Translations under genes and position numbers: made by a program
The notes under the pieces: model-generated
Told to the model about the DNA's origin: nothing
Databases searched by the model: none
The model's input: the letters and a program-made list of their open reading frames with translations, nothing else
Shown here: positions 45,578 to 55,069 of the stretch, piece by piece
How the letters are laid out: the number at the start of each line of letters is the position of its first letter
How positions within the stretch are numbered: the stretch's first letter is position 1
From: Alcanivoracaceae bacterium
GTDB taxonomy: Bacteria > Pseudomonadota > Gammaproteobacteria > Pseudomonadales > Alcanivoracaceae
Assembly (NCBI GenBank): GCA_002706085.1
Contig: PAJO01000054.1
Location: 41,115 to 105,114 of the forward strand
DNA: 64,000 nt
Reading direction: 5' to 3'

Positions 45578-46930
45578 ATGAAAAAATGGATCGCGGGCCT
45601 GTGTCTGGCCCTGTGGGCGGGTGTGGCCGGGGCCTCGGCGCCGACCCACAGCTTTACCCTGGATAATGGCATGAAGGTGGTGGTGCGTGAGGATCATCGC
45701 GCGCCGGTGGTCACCGTGATGGTGTGGTTCAAGGCCGGCAGTATTGATGAGGCGCCCTTTGAGACCGGCCTGGCCCATGTGCTGGAGCACATGATGTTCA
45801 AGGGGACTGAGCATCTGGGGCCGGGCGATTTTTCCCGACTGGTGGCCCGTTACGGTGGCAGCGACAATGCCTTCACCAGTTACGATTACACCGCCTATTA
45901 CCAGCAATACGAAGCGTCCCGCCTGCCGTTGGCACTGGAGTTGGAGGCCGAGCGGCTGGGCAGCCTGCAGATTGACGATGAGGAGTTCCATCGTGAGCTG
46001 CAGGTGGTCCTCGAAGAGCGCCGCATGCGTACCGACGACAACCCCAATGCCCTCGCCTGGGAGAAATTTCAGGCCATCGCCCGGCCTGGGAGCGGTTATG
46101 CCCACCCGGTGATTGGCTGGCGCTCATTGCTGGCCCAACTGCAGCCAGAGCAGGCTCGCAGCTGGTACCAACGCTTTTACGTACCCGGCAATGCCACCCT
46201 GGTGATTGCTGGTGATGTGACTCGCGAACGGGTGGAGCCGCTGGTAGAGCGGTTCTTCGCCAATCTGCCTGCCGGCGAGACGCCGCCTCGGCCGAAGCAG
46301 ACCGTCAAGGCCCCGGCGGGAGAGCGTCGTCTGGCCTTGTCCATGCCGGTCAAAGTGCCGTCGCTGTACATGCTCTACAACGTCCCCTCCCTGGTGACAG
46401 CGGCTAACCCGCAAGACTTTTATGCGCTCACCATGCTGGCAGGTGTGCTGGACGGTGGCATGAGTGCGCGGATTGAAACCGATCTGGTGCGTGGCCAGAA
46501 GCTGGTGGCAGGGGCTGGGGCATCCTACAGCGGGATCCAGCGCGGTGATGGCACCTTCACCCTGACCGCCGCGCCCAATCCGGGCGTGTCCCTCGAAACG
46601 GTGGAAGCGGCCCTGCGTGAGCAGATTGTGCGGCTGCAAACGACCCTGCCGGATGAATCGGAAATGGCCCGTGTCCGGGCCGGTGTGCTGGCCGGGCAGG
46701 TGTATGAGAAAGACTCTGTCATGGGGCAGGCCATGGAGCTGGGAACACTCAGCACCCTGGGGCTGGGCCTGGATCTGTCGGAGACCTTTGCCGATGAGCT
46801 TGCCAGGGTGACGCCGGAGGACGTGCAGCGCGTGGCGCGGGAATGGCTGGTGCCTGAGCGCCTTGCTGTTGCGCATGTGACCCCGCCCGCCGACCAGAAC
46901 GACGGCAGCACCCAGGAGGCCGCACAATGA
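45578..46930 (+). CDS. M16 family zinc peptidase, active type
   Basis: 450 residues. Signal peptide (KKWIAGLCLALWAGVAGASA), then the inverted zinc motif HVLEHMMFKGT (HxxEH, near residue 68). The conserved distal glutamate lies about 75 residues on. Exported, so a periplasmic insulysin-like protease. It overlaps the following catalytically dead partner by four bases; the pair probably forms a heterodimer, as in mitochondrial processing peptidase. Confidence 0.92.
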   Translation: MKKWIAGLCLALWAGVAGASAPTHSFTLDNGMKVVVREDHRAPVVTVMVWFKAGSIDEAPFETGLAHVLEHMMFKGTEHLGPGDFSRLVARYGGSDNAFTSYDYTAYYQQYEASRLPLALELEAERLGSLQIDDEEFHRELQVVLEERRMRTDDNPNALAWEKFQAIARPGSGYAHPVIGWRSLLAQLQPEQARSWYQRFYVPGNATLVIAGDVTRERVEPLVERFFANLPAGETPPRPKQTVKAPAGERRLALSMPVKVPSLYMLYNVPSLVTAANPQDFYALTMLAGVLDGGMSARIETDLVRGQKLVAGAGASYSGIQRGDGTFTLTAAPNPGVSLETVEAALREQIVRLQTTLPDESEMARVRAGVLAGQVYEKDSVMGQAMELGTLSTLGLGLDLSETFADELARVTPEDVQRVAREWLVPERLAVAHVTPPADQNDGSTQEAAQ

Positions 46931-48363
46931 ACACACTGATGAGAAATCTGCTGCTGCCGGTACTGGCGGTGCTGCTGTCCGCCTGCCAGTCCATGGGCGC
47001 GTTCCCAACCACAGAAGCCCAGGTGGCTGCCAGCGAACCGCAGGCACCGGCCCTGGATATCCAGTCCTGGCAAACGGCGGAGGGCGCCCGAGTCCTGTTC
47101 GTCGCCAGCGATGCCCTTCCCATGCTGGATGTGCGTCTGGTGATGGCGGCCGGCAGCTCCCGCGATAACGGCGTGGCCGGGTTGTCGTCCTTGACCAGTG
47201 CCCTGTTGGGCGAAGGCGCCGAAGGGCTGAACGTGGACGATATTTCCCGCGGGTTCGAAGACCATGGGGCCCAGTTCGGGGTCGGTAGCTATCGGGACAT
47301 GGGGGTGGTGGAACTGCGCACCCTCAGCGATGCGGAATTCCGTGATCCGGTGCTGGCCCTGTTCAATCAGGTCATTGCGACGCCAACCTTCCCGCAGGAT
47401 GCTCTGGACCGTATTCGTACCCAGATGATGCAGGGCCTGCGCATGGAGCAGCAGGTGCCGGGGCCCCAGGTCAAGAAAGCCTTTATGAGCACGGTGTTTG
47501 CCGGTCATCCCTACGGTGAGCCCAGTGATGGCACCCTGGAAAGTCTGCCCGCCATTACCCGCGACCAGCTGGCCGATTTCTACCACACCTATTACGCCGC
47601 CGGTAACACCGTGATTGCCATGGTGGGGGATGTCAGCCGGGAGCAAGCGGAGCAGATCGCAGGCCAGATCAGCCAGTCGCTGCCTGAAGGTGACGCGGCA
47701 CCGCAACAGCCCCGTGCGCAGACCCTGACCGAGCGCAAGCGTGAGCACATCACTTTCCCATCTGCACAGACCCATATCCTGTTGGGTAATCAAAGCACCT
47801 GGCGGGGTAACCCGGATCACGTGGCGCTCTATGTGGGCAACATGGTGCTGGGTGGCGGGGGCTTTGCCTCCATTCTCACTGATGAAGTCCGGCAGAAGCG
47901 CGGTTACGTGTACGGGATTGGTAGCGGTTTCTCGCCGATGGCATCCGGTGGTCCGTTTCAGGTGTCGTTCAAGACCGCCAATGAAAACGCCGATGACGCG
48001 CTCAGCCTCACCCTGCAGTTGATTGATGATTTCGTTGAAAACGGCCCCACCGAGACGCAGCTCGAGGAAGCCCGCACCAGCATCCTAGGCAGCTTTGCAC
48101 TGGGCACAGCGGATAACAGCGACATCATTGGTCAGCTGGGAGCCATTGGCTTTTACGACCTGCCCCTGGATTACCTGCAATGGTTCAACCAGCAGGTGCG
48201 CAACGTCACGGCGGACGACATTCGCGCTGCCTTCCAGCGCAACCTGTCAGCGGACAACCTGGCCATTGTCAGTATCGGCCCGGAAGCGCCCAAGGTGGTC
48301 GCGGTCGACGATGAAAGTGAACAGCCGGCGCAGCAAGGCGACGCAGTCGATGGCGAAGAATAA
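46927..48363 (+). CDS. M16 family protein, inactive subunit, lipoprotein
   Basis: 478 residues with a lipobox (VLLSACQS, Cys about 18). The region where HxxEH would fall reads VAGLSSLTSALLGEGAEG: no histidine pair, so catalytically inactive. A C-terminal M16 domain (THILLGNQSTWRGNPDHVAL, GGGGFASILTDEVRQKRGYV) is intact. The lipid anchor would tether the complex to a membrane. Overlaps both its neighbours. Confidence 0.9.
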   Translation: MNTLMRNLLLPVLAVLLSACQSMGAFPTTEAQVAASEPQAPALDIQSWQTAEGARVLFVASDALPMLDVRLVMAAGSSRDNGVAGLSSLTSALLGEGAEGLNVDDISRGFEDHGAQFGVGSYRDMGVVELRTLSDAEFRDPVLALFNQVIATPTFPQDALDRIRTQMMQGLRMEQQVPGPQVKKAFMSTVFAGHPYGEPSDGTLESLPAITRDQLADFYHTYYAAGNTVIAMVGDVSREQAEQIAGQISQSLPEGDAAPQQPRAQTLTERKREHITFPSAQTHILLGNQSTWRGNPDHVALYVGNMVLGGGGFASILTDEVRQKRGYVYGIGSGFSPMASGGPFQVSFKTANENADDALSLTLQLIDDFVENGPTETQLEEARTSILGSFALGTADNSDIIGQLGAIGFYDLPLDYLQWFNQQVRNVTADDIRAAFQRNLSADNLAIVSIGPEAPKVVAVDDESEQPAQQGDAVDGEE

Positions 48364-48937
48364 GGGGCGAGCGGGTGCGGCCAGTCAGGGGCAGGTTCGC
48401 ATCATCGGCGGGGCCCAACGGGGCCTGCGCCTGCATTTTGTGGACCACGGCGGCGACTTGCGCCCCTCGTCGGATCGCCTGCGCGAAACCCTGTTCAATT
48501 GGCTGCAGTTTGAATTGCCGGGGCTGAACGTACTGGATCTGTTTGCCGGTTCCGGTGTGCTGGGCGCGGAAGCGCTCAGCCGCGGTGCTGTCAGCGCCAC
48601 CCTGATCGAAACAAAGCGCGAACGGGCCGCGGATCTGTCGCGGCAGTTGCAGCCCCTGTTTGGCGACCGAGCCACCGTGGAATCCCGGGACGCCCTGGCA
48701 TGGCTACAGCAGCCAGCCAGTCCTTTTGACCTGGTATTCGTGGATCCGCCCTATGACCTTGGGCTGGCCGAGCCGGCCTGTGCCGCTCTCGAACAACAGG
48801 GTTGGTTGTCGCAAGACGCCTGGATCTATGTGGAGTCCCGGCGCCAGGGGAAGGTCCCTGCGGTCCCGACCAACTGGACGCTGCATCGTGAAAAGGCCGC
48901 GGGTGAAATCCATGCTCGCCTGTTCCGGCGTAGCTAA
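48350..48937 (+). CDS. rsmD: 16S rRNA (guanine966-N2)-methyltransferase RsmD
   Basis: 195 residues from ATG 48350, overlapping the M16 gene by 14 bp. QVRIIGGAQRGLRLHF and DLRPSSDRLRETLFNWL are the typical N-terminus; the SAM motif is LDLFAGSGVLGAEALSRGA; the catalytic motif is VFVDPPYDLG. In pseudomonads rsmD likewise follows the two M16 genes. An in-frame ATG at 48311 is less likely. Confidence 0.94.
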   Translation: MAKNKGRAGAASQGQVRIIGGAQRGLRLHFVDHGGDLRPSSDRLRETLFNWLQFELPGLNVLDLFAGSGVLGAEALSRGAVSATLIETKRERAADLSRQLQPLFGDRATVESRDALAWLQQPASPFDLVFVDPPYDLGLAEPACAALEQQGWLSQDAWIYVESRRQGKVPAVPTNWTLHREKAAGEIHARLFRRS

Positions 48938-49085
48938 AAGGCACCGCCCCTGCAGACCGAGGCGTGGGGCGGGCGGTCCGAAGCGGGCCGCTATTGAGGT
49001 TATGGCTGCCCCAAAATGGCACAACCTGCACTAGAGTCCCACCTCCATACTGCCGAATACTAAAACGGTAAACGGAGGACATTCC

Positions 49086-49946
49086 ATGAATGCACAGGCC
49101 AAGGCACCCAAAAAAATAAACCAGAGCGATATTCAACCGCGTCGCATGGACTTTGAATTTGACTCATCCATCCCGCGTTACTGGTTCGACAATGATCAGT
49201 TCAAGAGCCTGTTGCTGACCGCCCTGTCATGCACCTTCCCGGAAGGCGAGCGTTTCTTTGTGCGCTCTGTTCGGCACTTCCAGAAAAATATTCAGGATCC
49301 GGTGCTGCGCGAAGAAGTGAAAGGCTTCATCGGCCAGGAGGCGCATCATGGCAACGAGCACGATGCCTTTAATGAATTCATGGAATCCAAGGGCGTGCCG
49401 ACACACAAGGTCGACGCCTATGTGAAGGAAGGTCTCAAGTTTATGGCCAAGTGGCTGTCCCCCGAGCGACAGCTTGCCAAGACCTGCGCGCTGGAACACT
49501 TCACTGCCATGCTGGCGGAAATGATTCTGGAAAATCCGGAATTTATTGAAGGTATGGATCAGCGCATGGTGCCGTTGTGGTTATGGCATGCCATTGAAGA
49601 AAGTGAACATAAATCAGTGGCGTTTGATGTCTACAAGGATCAGGTGGACAGTTATTGGGTCCGTACCTCCGAGATGGCCTTTACCACCGTCGAATTTGTC
49701 GGTTTCACTATCTATCACTACATTCAGCTACGCCAGGAAATGGACGATCCCACCGACTGGACGTCGGTACGTGGGGGGCTGAACTGGTTGCTGGGCAGGC
49801 CAGGTTGGTTGCGCAAGCTGGGCAAGTCGTATCTGGCGTACTACAAGCGCGATTTTCATCCGTCCAAGCGTGACAGCGAACACCTGCGCAAGCGCGCCTT
49901 GATCCGGCTGGCGGATATGCTGGACCGGCCAGAGCTGGTGTCCTGA
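49086..49946 (+). CDS. Metal-dependent hydrolase family protein (PF10118)
   Basis: 286 residues, all helical. Conserved pieces are PEGERFFVRSVRHFQ, GQEAHHGNEHDAFNEFMESK, CALEHFTAMLAEMIL and IEESEHKSVAFDVYK. The E/H pattern on four helices suggests a di-metal ferritin-like centre. Common in marine and hydrocarbon bacteria and mycobacteria; the reaction is unknown. ATG 49086 follows GGAGGAC. Confidence 0.88.
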   Translation: MNAQAKAPKKINQSDIQPRRMDFEFDSSIPRYWFDNDQFKSLLLTALSCTFPEGERFFVRSVRHFQKNIQDPVLREEVKGFIGQEAHHGNEHDAFNEFMESKGVPTHKVDAYVKEGLKFMAKWLSPERQLAKTCALEHFTAMLAEMILENPEFIEGMDQRMVPLWLWHAIEESEHKSVAFDVYKDQVDSYWVRTSEMAFTTVEFVGFTIYHYIQLRQEMDDPTDWTSVRGGLNWLLGRPGWLRKLGKSYLAYYKRDFHPSKRDSEHLRKRALIRLADMLDRPELVS

Positions 49947-50000
49947 ATATTCACACGCGGATGTCATGCACCTGTTACCCTTCAGATAATGGAGGTAAGC

Positions 50001-50278
50001 ATGGGCACTCTTTTGACTCGCTTGAAGCAGCGAGTTTTCCGCCAGAAACGCAAGCCATCTGACAGCGAGGCAGGGCAGGAGAACCCTTATCGGGATATCA
50101 CCCTGCCCATGAAGGTGAAACGCCTGATGATCTTCATCGGGGACGTCACCGCTACAAGGAAACCTTTACCAACCATTGGGATCTGGATTATCTGTCCCGG
50201 GAAGAACTGGAAGAGGTGATGGCTGAGCAAAAAGGCGATAGCCAGGGTGCGAAGCGCAAGCAAGGAACCTCTGAATAA
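50001..50278 (+). pseudogene. Small conserved protein gene with a frameshift
   Basis: From ATG 50001 (GGAGG upstream) the frame reads MGTLLTRLKQRVF and LPMKVKRLMIFIGD, and then leaves any sensible sequence. Restoring one C between 50144 and 50145 gives RHRYKETFTNHWDLDYLSRE and an acidic C-terminus ending at TAA 50276-50278, a 92-residue product. The stop is supplied by the dispersed 38-bp repeat that begins at 50262. Function unknown. Confidence 0.7.
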
Positions 50279-50299
50279 CTCCTTGCGTGCTCAGTCTTT
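50262..50299. repeat. 38-bp dispersed repeat, copy 2
   Basis: Identical to 40962-40999. It supplies the 3' end of the frameshifted gene on one strand and abuts the mscS stop (50301-50299) on the other. Confidence 0.8.
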
Positions 50300-51102
50300 C
50301 AGGCTGGCCGGATTACCCCGGCTTCACTAAAGCGTTTCGATACCCGCACGACGATGTCGCTCTGAAACGCCTTTTCGTAATGCACATCCAGGACATAGGC
50401 TTTCGCCCGCAGGCGAATGGCCAACCGGTAACCTACCTCGATTTCTTCAATGGCAAAAGTCACCGGTTTTTTCAGGTAGGCGAAGCGGCTGGTGAAAATG
50501 ACTTCTTCGATAATTGCCTTGGCTTCTTCCAGATCGGCATCCAGCCCCACGTGAAAGTCCGTGACCACCATCATGTCCAGTTCGCCGGCATTGCCGGACG
50601 CCACCACGTCGGTAATGAAGCGGGAGTTGGGAATGGTCACCAGGTTGTCGTCCAGGGTTTGCAGACGCACGGTGCGCAGACCAATGGACACGATTTCGCC
50701 ATAGACATTGTCGAAGCTGACCCGGTCGCCCACCCGGAAAGGGCGATCAAACAACAGCAGCAAGCCCGCCACCAGCGAAGCAGCAATATCCTTGAGAGCA
50801 AAGCCCAGCGCCACGGCCACCGAGCCGCCCGCTGCCAGCATGAACTCTTTCGGGGGTTGCAGCACCCCAACCACCAGGGCAATGGCGCCCACCGTATACA
50901 GCACAAAGCCGATCAGGGTGGTGATCTGCAGGATCAGAAAGCGCCGGGTGGGCAGTTTCTCGGTGACTTTCTGGCCGGCTTTGCTGATGCCCCAGTTCAG
51001 CGCCCACAACACAAAGCCGCCGATAAACAGCAGCAGAATGGCGTAGATATTGAACAGCTCAACAACAACCGCCAGGTCGTTGACGATATTTCCATCATTC
51101 AT
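50299..51102 (-). CDS. MscS family mechanosensitive channel
   Basis: 267 residues. Two to three membrane helices at the N-terminus, then the pore-lining segment AAGGSVAVALGFALKDIAAS and the beta domain (FRVGDRVSFDNVYGEIVSIG), as in MscS. The C-terminal alpha/beta domain ends at RVSKRFSEAGVIRPA. The start overlaps the ATPase gene by eight bases, so the two are translationally coupled. Probably a small, gated pore whose partner is the adjacent AAA+ protein. Confidence 0.92.
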   Translation of the reverse strand: MNDGNIVNDLAVVVELFNIYAILLLFIGGFVLWALNWGISKAGQKVTEKLPTRRFLILQITTLIGFVLYTVGAIALVVGVLQPPKEFMLAAGGSVAVALGFALKDIAASLVAGLLLLFDRPFRVGDRVSFDNVYGEIVSIGLRTVRLQTLDDNLVTIPNSRFITDVVASGNAGELDMMVVTDFHVGLDADLEEAKAIIEEVIFTSRFAYLKKPVTFAIEEIEVGYRLAIRLRAKAYVLDVHYEKAFQSDIVVRVSKRFSEAGVIRPA

Positions 51103-53836
51103 TGAGCAGGTTCTTCCTTGTCAGGTAACTGATCACCGGCTGATACCACAGGGGCACCAGGCGGTAGCGATTGTCGTCGGTCTTTTTCAGGAAGCCGGCA
51201 TCAAAGCCACTCTTGAGTGCATAACGCACCACATTTTCCGGCAGGCAGGTCGCGGCGCTGATCTCGCTGCTACTCAGGCGCCCGTGGGTGGCAATGGCGG
51301 CATACACAAACAGGGCGTTTTCCCCCATGGTGTCGAGGATGCCGGCTGAAGGAGGTGTCGGCAGCCCGACCTGCACACGACGCCCCTGCACCTTGATTGA
51401 TGTCAGCCACAAGCGTAGCGCCACCAGCGGGTTGCCACGGCTGGCATCCCAGAGAAGGCTGAAATAGCGCTGCTCGGCGTTGCGCACATTGCCCGCCTCT
51501 GGTCCTCGTGACGACAGCAAGACCTCGTCGTAACTGACCTGATAGCCGCTAAGATGGTTGCGGGACAAGATAAGCGAGCGGATATCCGATTGCCCCCAGC
51601 GTTTGACCCGCACGACATTTCGGAACTGGTAGTCACGACCGAAGACATTGCACAGGTAGGCCCAGCTCTGATTGTTGATCATCAGCAGCCAAAAGACATT
51701 ATCCAGTCGCGCGTTCACCAGGCTCAATACTGTGCGCCAGCCTGCCAACCCACCCTGGGATGCCAGGAAAAAGTTTTGCGCCTCATCCAGAATCAGTAAT
51801 GTCGGAGCACGGCTTTCATCGCTTTTCACCAATGCAGCAGGCCCGTTTTCTACCAGATCGGCGTTCAGTGCGTCGCCGACCAAGCGATGGATGTCATCGG
51901 GCTGAATGGTGCGAGCAGGCACTTTGAGATTAATGACTTCCAGGCCTTCGCAGCTGTCGGTCAGGGCGTTTTGCAGCTTGCCAATGCTGATGCTCTTGCC
52001 GCTGCCCTTTTCGCCGACAACGACCAGTGCGTTTTCGTCGGTCTTGTCGCCATGCCAACGCTCGATGGTCTTTTCCATGGCCGCGACCAGGCCAGTATCG
52101 ATGAAAGGCAGTTTGCTGCCTTCCGGAAGCTCCTGGGCAAACCAGCGCTCGTAGTTGCCTTCTTCTGGTGTGTCTGTGTTGTTGGCTTTCTCGTCATCTT
52201 CCTCGTTATTGATCTTGGTGCGCAGGCGGAACCAGCGGGCCTTGAAGCGCATGTACCAGTCGAAGTCCGCCAGTACCCGGTCAAGAAAATCCACCAGAAA
52301 GCTGACCAGAGCGACGGGCAACATGAGCGGGGCAAAAAGCCAGAACAGCCATGGAGTCAACAGACGCTCAGCCACCGGGTCCAGATACGATGGCAGTATT
52401 GCCTGCAGGCACAAAAGGTAATCGTGACTTCGCAGTGCCAGCAGTCGGCCGACCGCCAGGTAAAGGCTGGTACCCAGTAACCCTGCCAGCAGGTAATACA
52501 ACAAGGACGGTCCCAGGCTTTCCCAGACCACCAGTAAAGGGAACCACGGCACTATCAGCCAGCCCGCTACCTTGCGTGAGTGGGCAATGACCTGGCGGGA
52601 CTGGTCAGCACTCAGGTAGGTGTTGGCACTTTGGGCGACGCGACCAATCAGCCACTCTCCCACCAGGCTGGCCAGTCCGTAAATGACATACAGGTGCGCG
52701 AACGGCAGTAGCCACAGCAGCACCTTGGTAGAGGGGCTATCGAGAAGGGGGGCCAGCTGGCCGAGGAAAAACCACAGCAGTAACCAGGGAAGCATCGGCG
52801 CAATACCGCTGATCAGCCGGCTGGCGTTGCGCAGCCAGCGGCGCTGGCCGCTGGCTGCTACCACTTTTTCGTGCAGGCTCAGGGCCCAGCGGCGGCTGCG
52901 GTGAGCCAGTTTGGCCAGCAGCACGAAGCCGGCGATGCCCAGCACCAGAGCGAGCATGTTCTGCACGATGGGCATATAGCCGGTACGGCGAATTGGTGCG
53001 CTCAGGTCGTAACGCACCAGGGTGACGGTATCCATAAACCGTTGTTGAATACGGGCTCCCTCCCGTGCCAGAACGGCAGGGATGCCGGTCAGGCCGCCCA
53101 TATCCACCACCATGTCGGTGAGGTGGCGACGATTCCACTGATCGGCACGCAGGTCACGAACCTGTTTCTGCACTTCCAGCCGGGCTTTGATCAGGTCTCG
53201 GTAAGGGGTGGTAATGGGGGACGGCGGTGAGAGGGACGGGGGGTGGTGCCAGAGTTGATCCAGATCGGCTGTCACCCCGGCCTCGGCTTGTGCCATGTGC
53301 GGCAGCAGGGCCCAGATGCGGGCAATATGGTCTTGTACCAGTCTGGCGCCAGTGACCAGTGACGGGCTGCTCTGTGGGTCGTCAATACGCTCTTGCAACT
53401 GTGTATGCAGGGCGCTCAGCTGTGCCAGGGCTTGTCGCTGCGGTGAACTCATGGCAAGCAAGGTATGACGCAATTCATAAAGATCCCTATCCAGAGCGGA
53501 CAACTGCTCGGTCAGGGCATCAATGTCGTTCTGGATTGTCTGGCAGCGGCTGTCTGTGCTCTGACGTTTGGCGGGCGGGCTGCCAGAAGCCATGTAAGGT
53601 TGGCCGAGTGGCTGGCCAAGCAGCTCTTCAAGCTGGTGAGGTGCGGGGACCTGACCATCCAGAATCTGCTGCAGGCGCATCCTGTCTGTGGACAGTTGCT
53701 GCTCTTCGCGTTCGAGATCAACCAGTGTTTGTTCAGCCTGCTCGCAGGCAGAGGCAGCGTGAGCCATGGGCGCCAGCCAGATGAGCAGCAAGGTCAGAAC
53801 CAGACCGAAAAAACGTGGCTGTCGCGTGAATCCCAT
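51095..53836 (-). CDS. Membrane AAA+ ATPase with MscK-like N-terminal half
   Basis: 913 residues from ATG 53836. Signal peptide (to AHA, residue 28), then a periplasmic coiled coil rich in Gln/Leu/Arg (about 29-180) and several membrane helices (about 290-515). A charged linker leads to a cytosolic P-loop domain: Walker A GEKGSGKS (608-615), Walker B LLILDEAQ (680-687). A winged-helix-like end follows (SSSEISAATCLPENVVRYAL). Coiled coil plus helices resemble the front end of MscK, but no MscS domain follows; that channel is the next gene, overlapping by eight bases. An ATP-driven regulator of the channel is the natural guess. I know no described family with this layout. Confidence 0.8.
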   Translation of the reverse strand: MGFTRQPRFFGLVLTLLLIWLAPMAHAASACEQAEQTLVDLEREEQQLSTDRMRLQQILDGQVPAPHQLEELLGQPLGQPYMASGSPPAKRQSTDSRCQTIQNDIDALTEQLSALDRDLYELRHTLLAMSSPQRQALAQLSALHTQLQERIDDPQSSPSLVTGARLVQDHIARIWALLPHMAQAEAGVTADLDQLWHHPPSLSPPSPITTPYRDLIKARLEVQKQVRDLRADQWNRRHLTDMVVDMGGLTGIPAVLAREGARIQQRFMDTVTLVRYDLSAPIRRTGYMPIVQNMLALVLGIAGFVLLAKLAHRSRRWALSLHEKVVAASGQRRWLRNASRLISGIAPMLPWLLLWFFLGQLAPLLDSPSTKVLLWLLPFAHLYVIYGLASLVGEWLIGRVAQSANTYLSADQSRQVIAHSRKVAGWLIVPWFPLLVVWESLGPSLLYYLLAGLLGTSLYLAVGRLLALRSHDYLLCLQAILPSYLDPVAERLLTPWLFWLFAPLMLPVALVSFLVDFLDRVLADFDWYMRFKARWFRLRTKINNEEDDEKANNTDTPEEGNYERWFAQELPEGSKLPFIDTGLVAAMEKTIERWHGDKTDENALVVVGEKGSGKSISIGKLQNALTDSCEGLEVINLKVPARTIQPDDIHRLVGDALNADLVENGPAALVKSDESRAPTLLILDEAQNFFLASQGGLAGWRTVLSLVNARLDNVFWLLMINNQSWAYLCNVFGRDYQFRNVVRVKRWGQSDIRSLILSRNHLSGYQVSYDEVLLSSRGPEAGNVRNAEQRYFSLLWDASRGNPLVALRLWLTSIKVQGRRVQVGLPTPPSAGILDTMGENALFVYAAIATHGRLSSSEISAATCLPENVVRYALKSGFDAGFLKKTDDNRYRLVPLWYQPVISYLTRKNLLNE

Positions 53837-54016
53837 TCCTTGCCCTCTGTCCCTGTATTTTGTGCGCGTCCCCATTGTAGGAAGCGCAGGGGAGTACGTC
53901 ACCTGTTGGCGTGCCGGGTCATCAGAACCGGTGATCAGTCCGATAGCGGAATCGCAAGGGCAGTTTCCCGGCCCGGTGGTATAGTCAAGGAACGTTCAGC
54001 GTTTAAGGAGCGCATC

Positions 54017-54424
54017 ATGAGCGATCTAACGGTGGGTGCACTCATGGCCCGACATCCAATGGCGGTGGCAACGGGTACAGAGCTCACCGAAGTGGTGGAG
54101 ATTCTGCTGCAACACAAATTCACCGGACTGCCCGTGGTCGATGACAGTCAGCGGGTCGTGGGATTTGTGTCCGAGCAGGACTGCCTGCGCAAGTTGCTGG
54201 TATCCAGTTATCACTGCGAAGGCAGTCTGATTGTGGATGAGTTCATGCACGATCAACCTCTCACGGTCAGTGAAAGCGATTCCGTGGTGGATGTGGCAGA
54301 ACTGATGGTGACCCAGAAACCCAAGATCTACCCGGTGGTGGATGCCCAGAAACGGCTGGTGGGCTTGTTGACCCGTGAGCAGGTGCTGCGCGCCCTGAAG
54401 GACAGTCGACGCGCTTGCGCCTGA
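54017..54424 (+). CDS. CBS-domain pair protein
   Basis: 135 residues: two CBS domains only, the first with GTELTEVVEILLQHKFTGLP and VVDDSQRVVGFVSEQD, the second with SESDSVVDVAELMVTQKPKI and PVVDAQKRLVGLLTREQV. Stand-alone CBS pairs bind adenosyl ligands and report energy state to a partner. ATG 54017 has AAGGAG six bases upstream. Divergent from the ATPase gene; a link is possible but not shown. Confidence 0.88.
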   Translation: MSDLTVGALMARHPMAVATGTELTEVVEILLQHKFTGLPVVDDSQRVVGFVSEQDCLRKLLVSSYHCEGSLIVDEFMHDQPLTVSESDSVVDVAELMVTQKPKIYPVVDAQKRLVGLLTREQVLRALKDSRRACA

Positions 54425-54542
54425 GGGTGCCCGCGATGCCGGTAAGGGCTGCGAAACGTATCATGGCCCTTTCGTACAATTGTGTCCGCGTGCCCCGGGT
54501 TAGCGTAAGGCCAGCTCAAAACAACAACTCGGGAGAGCTGGC

Positions 54543-55034
54543 ATGCGCGATCTTCACACCTTTCTGGGCGACTACGCAGAGAGTCACCAGAATCCGGTAA
54601 ACCAGTGGGTGCACATCCTGTGTGTGCCCGCCATCTTTGTCTCCACCTTAGGGCTGTTCTGGCTGATTCCGGTCGGTCAGTGGCTGGGTTTGGAGGGCAG
54701 TCTGGCCTATTGGGTCAATGGCGGTTCCCTGCTGGCGCTCGTCTGCATGCCCTTTTATTTCCGGATGTCTGCCGGCATGACCCTGTTGATGGCGGGTTGG
54801 CTGGCGGCGTCCATCGCGGCCATCGTGCTGGTGGAGCGCAGTGCCCTGTCGCTGGGCTGGACCAGTGCTGCCGTGTGGCTGTTGGCCTGGGCCGTTCAGG
54901 TATGGGGCCACAAGGTAGAAGGCAAGAAACCCTCGTTTGTGGATGACCTGGTGTTCCTGCTGGTGGGCCCCATGTTTGTCTCCATTGAACTCGCCCACAA
55001 GCTGGGTCTGCGCAAGCACCCCGTTTCGGCCTGA
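54543..55034 (+). CDS. Mpo1-like / DUF962 membrane protein
   Basis: 163 residues with four or five helices. NPVNQWVHILCVPAIFVSTL, FYFRMSAGMTLLMAG and AWAVQVWGHKVEGKKPSFVD are the family's conserved parts, with the histidines that bind iron in yeast Mpo1, a dioxygenase that shortens 2-hydroxy fatty acids by alpha-oxidation. Bacterial members are thought to do similar lipid chemistry; this one lies among lipid genes. Confidence 0.85.
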   Translation: MRDLHTFLGDYAESHQNPVNQWVHILCVPAIFVSTLGLFWLIPVGQWLGLEGSLAYWVNGGSLLALVCMPFYFRMSAGMTLLMAGWLAASIAAIVLVERSALSLGWTSAAVWLLAWAVQVWGHKVEGKKPSFVDDLVFLLVGPMFVSIELAHKLGLRKHPVSA

Positions 55035-55069
55035 TCCGCACATTGTCCGCCCGGCTCCGGGCGGGCATC

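Noticed and set aside
46525..47820. Long leftward frame opposite the two M16 peptidases
   Set aside because: Shadow of strongly conserved genes; low-complexity and without motifs.
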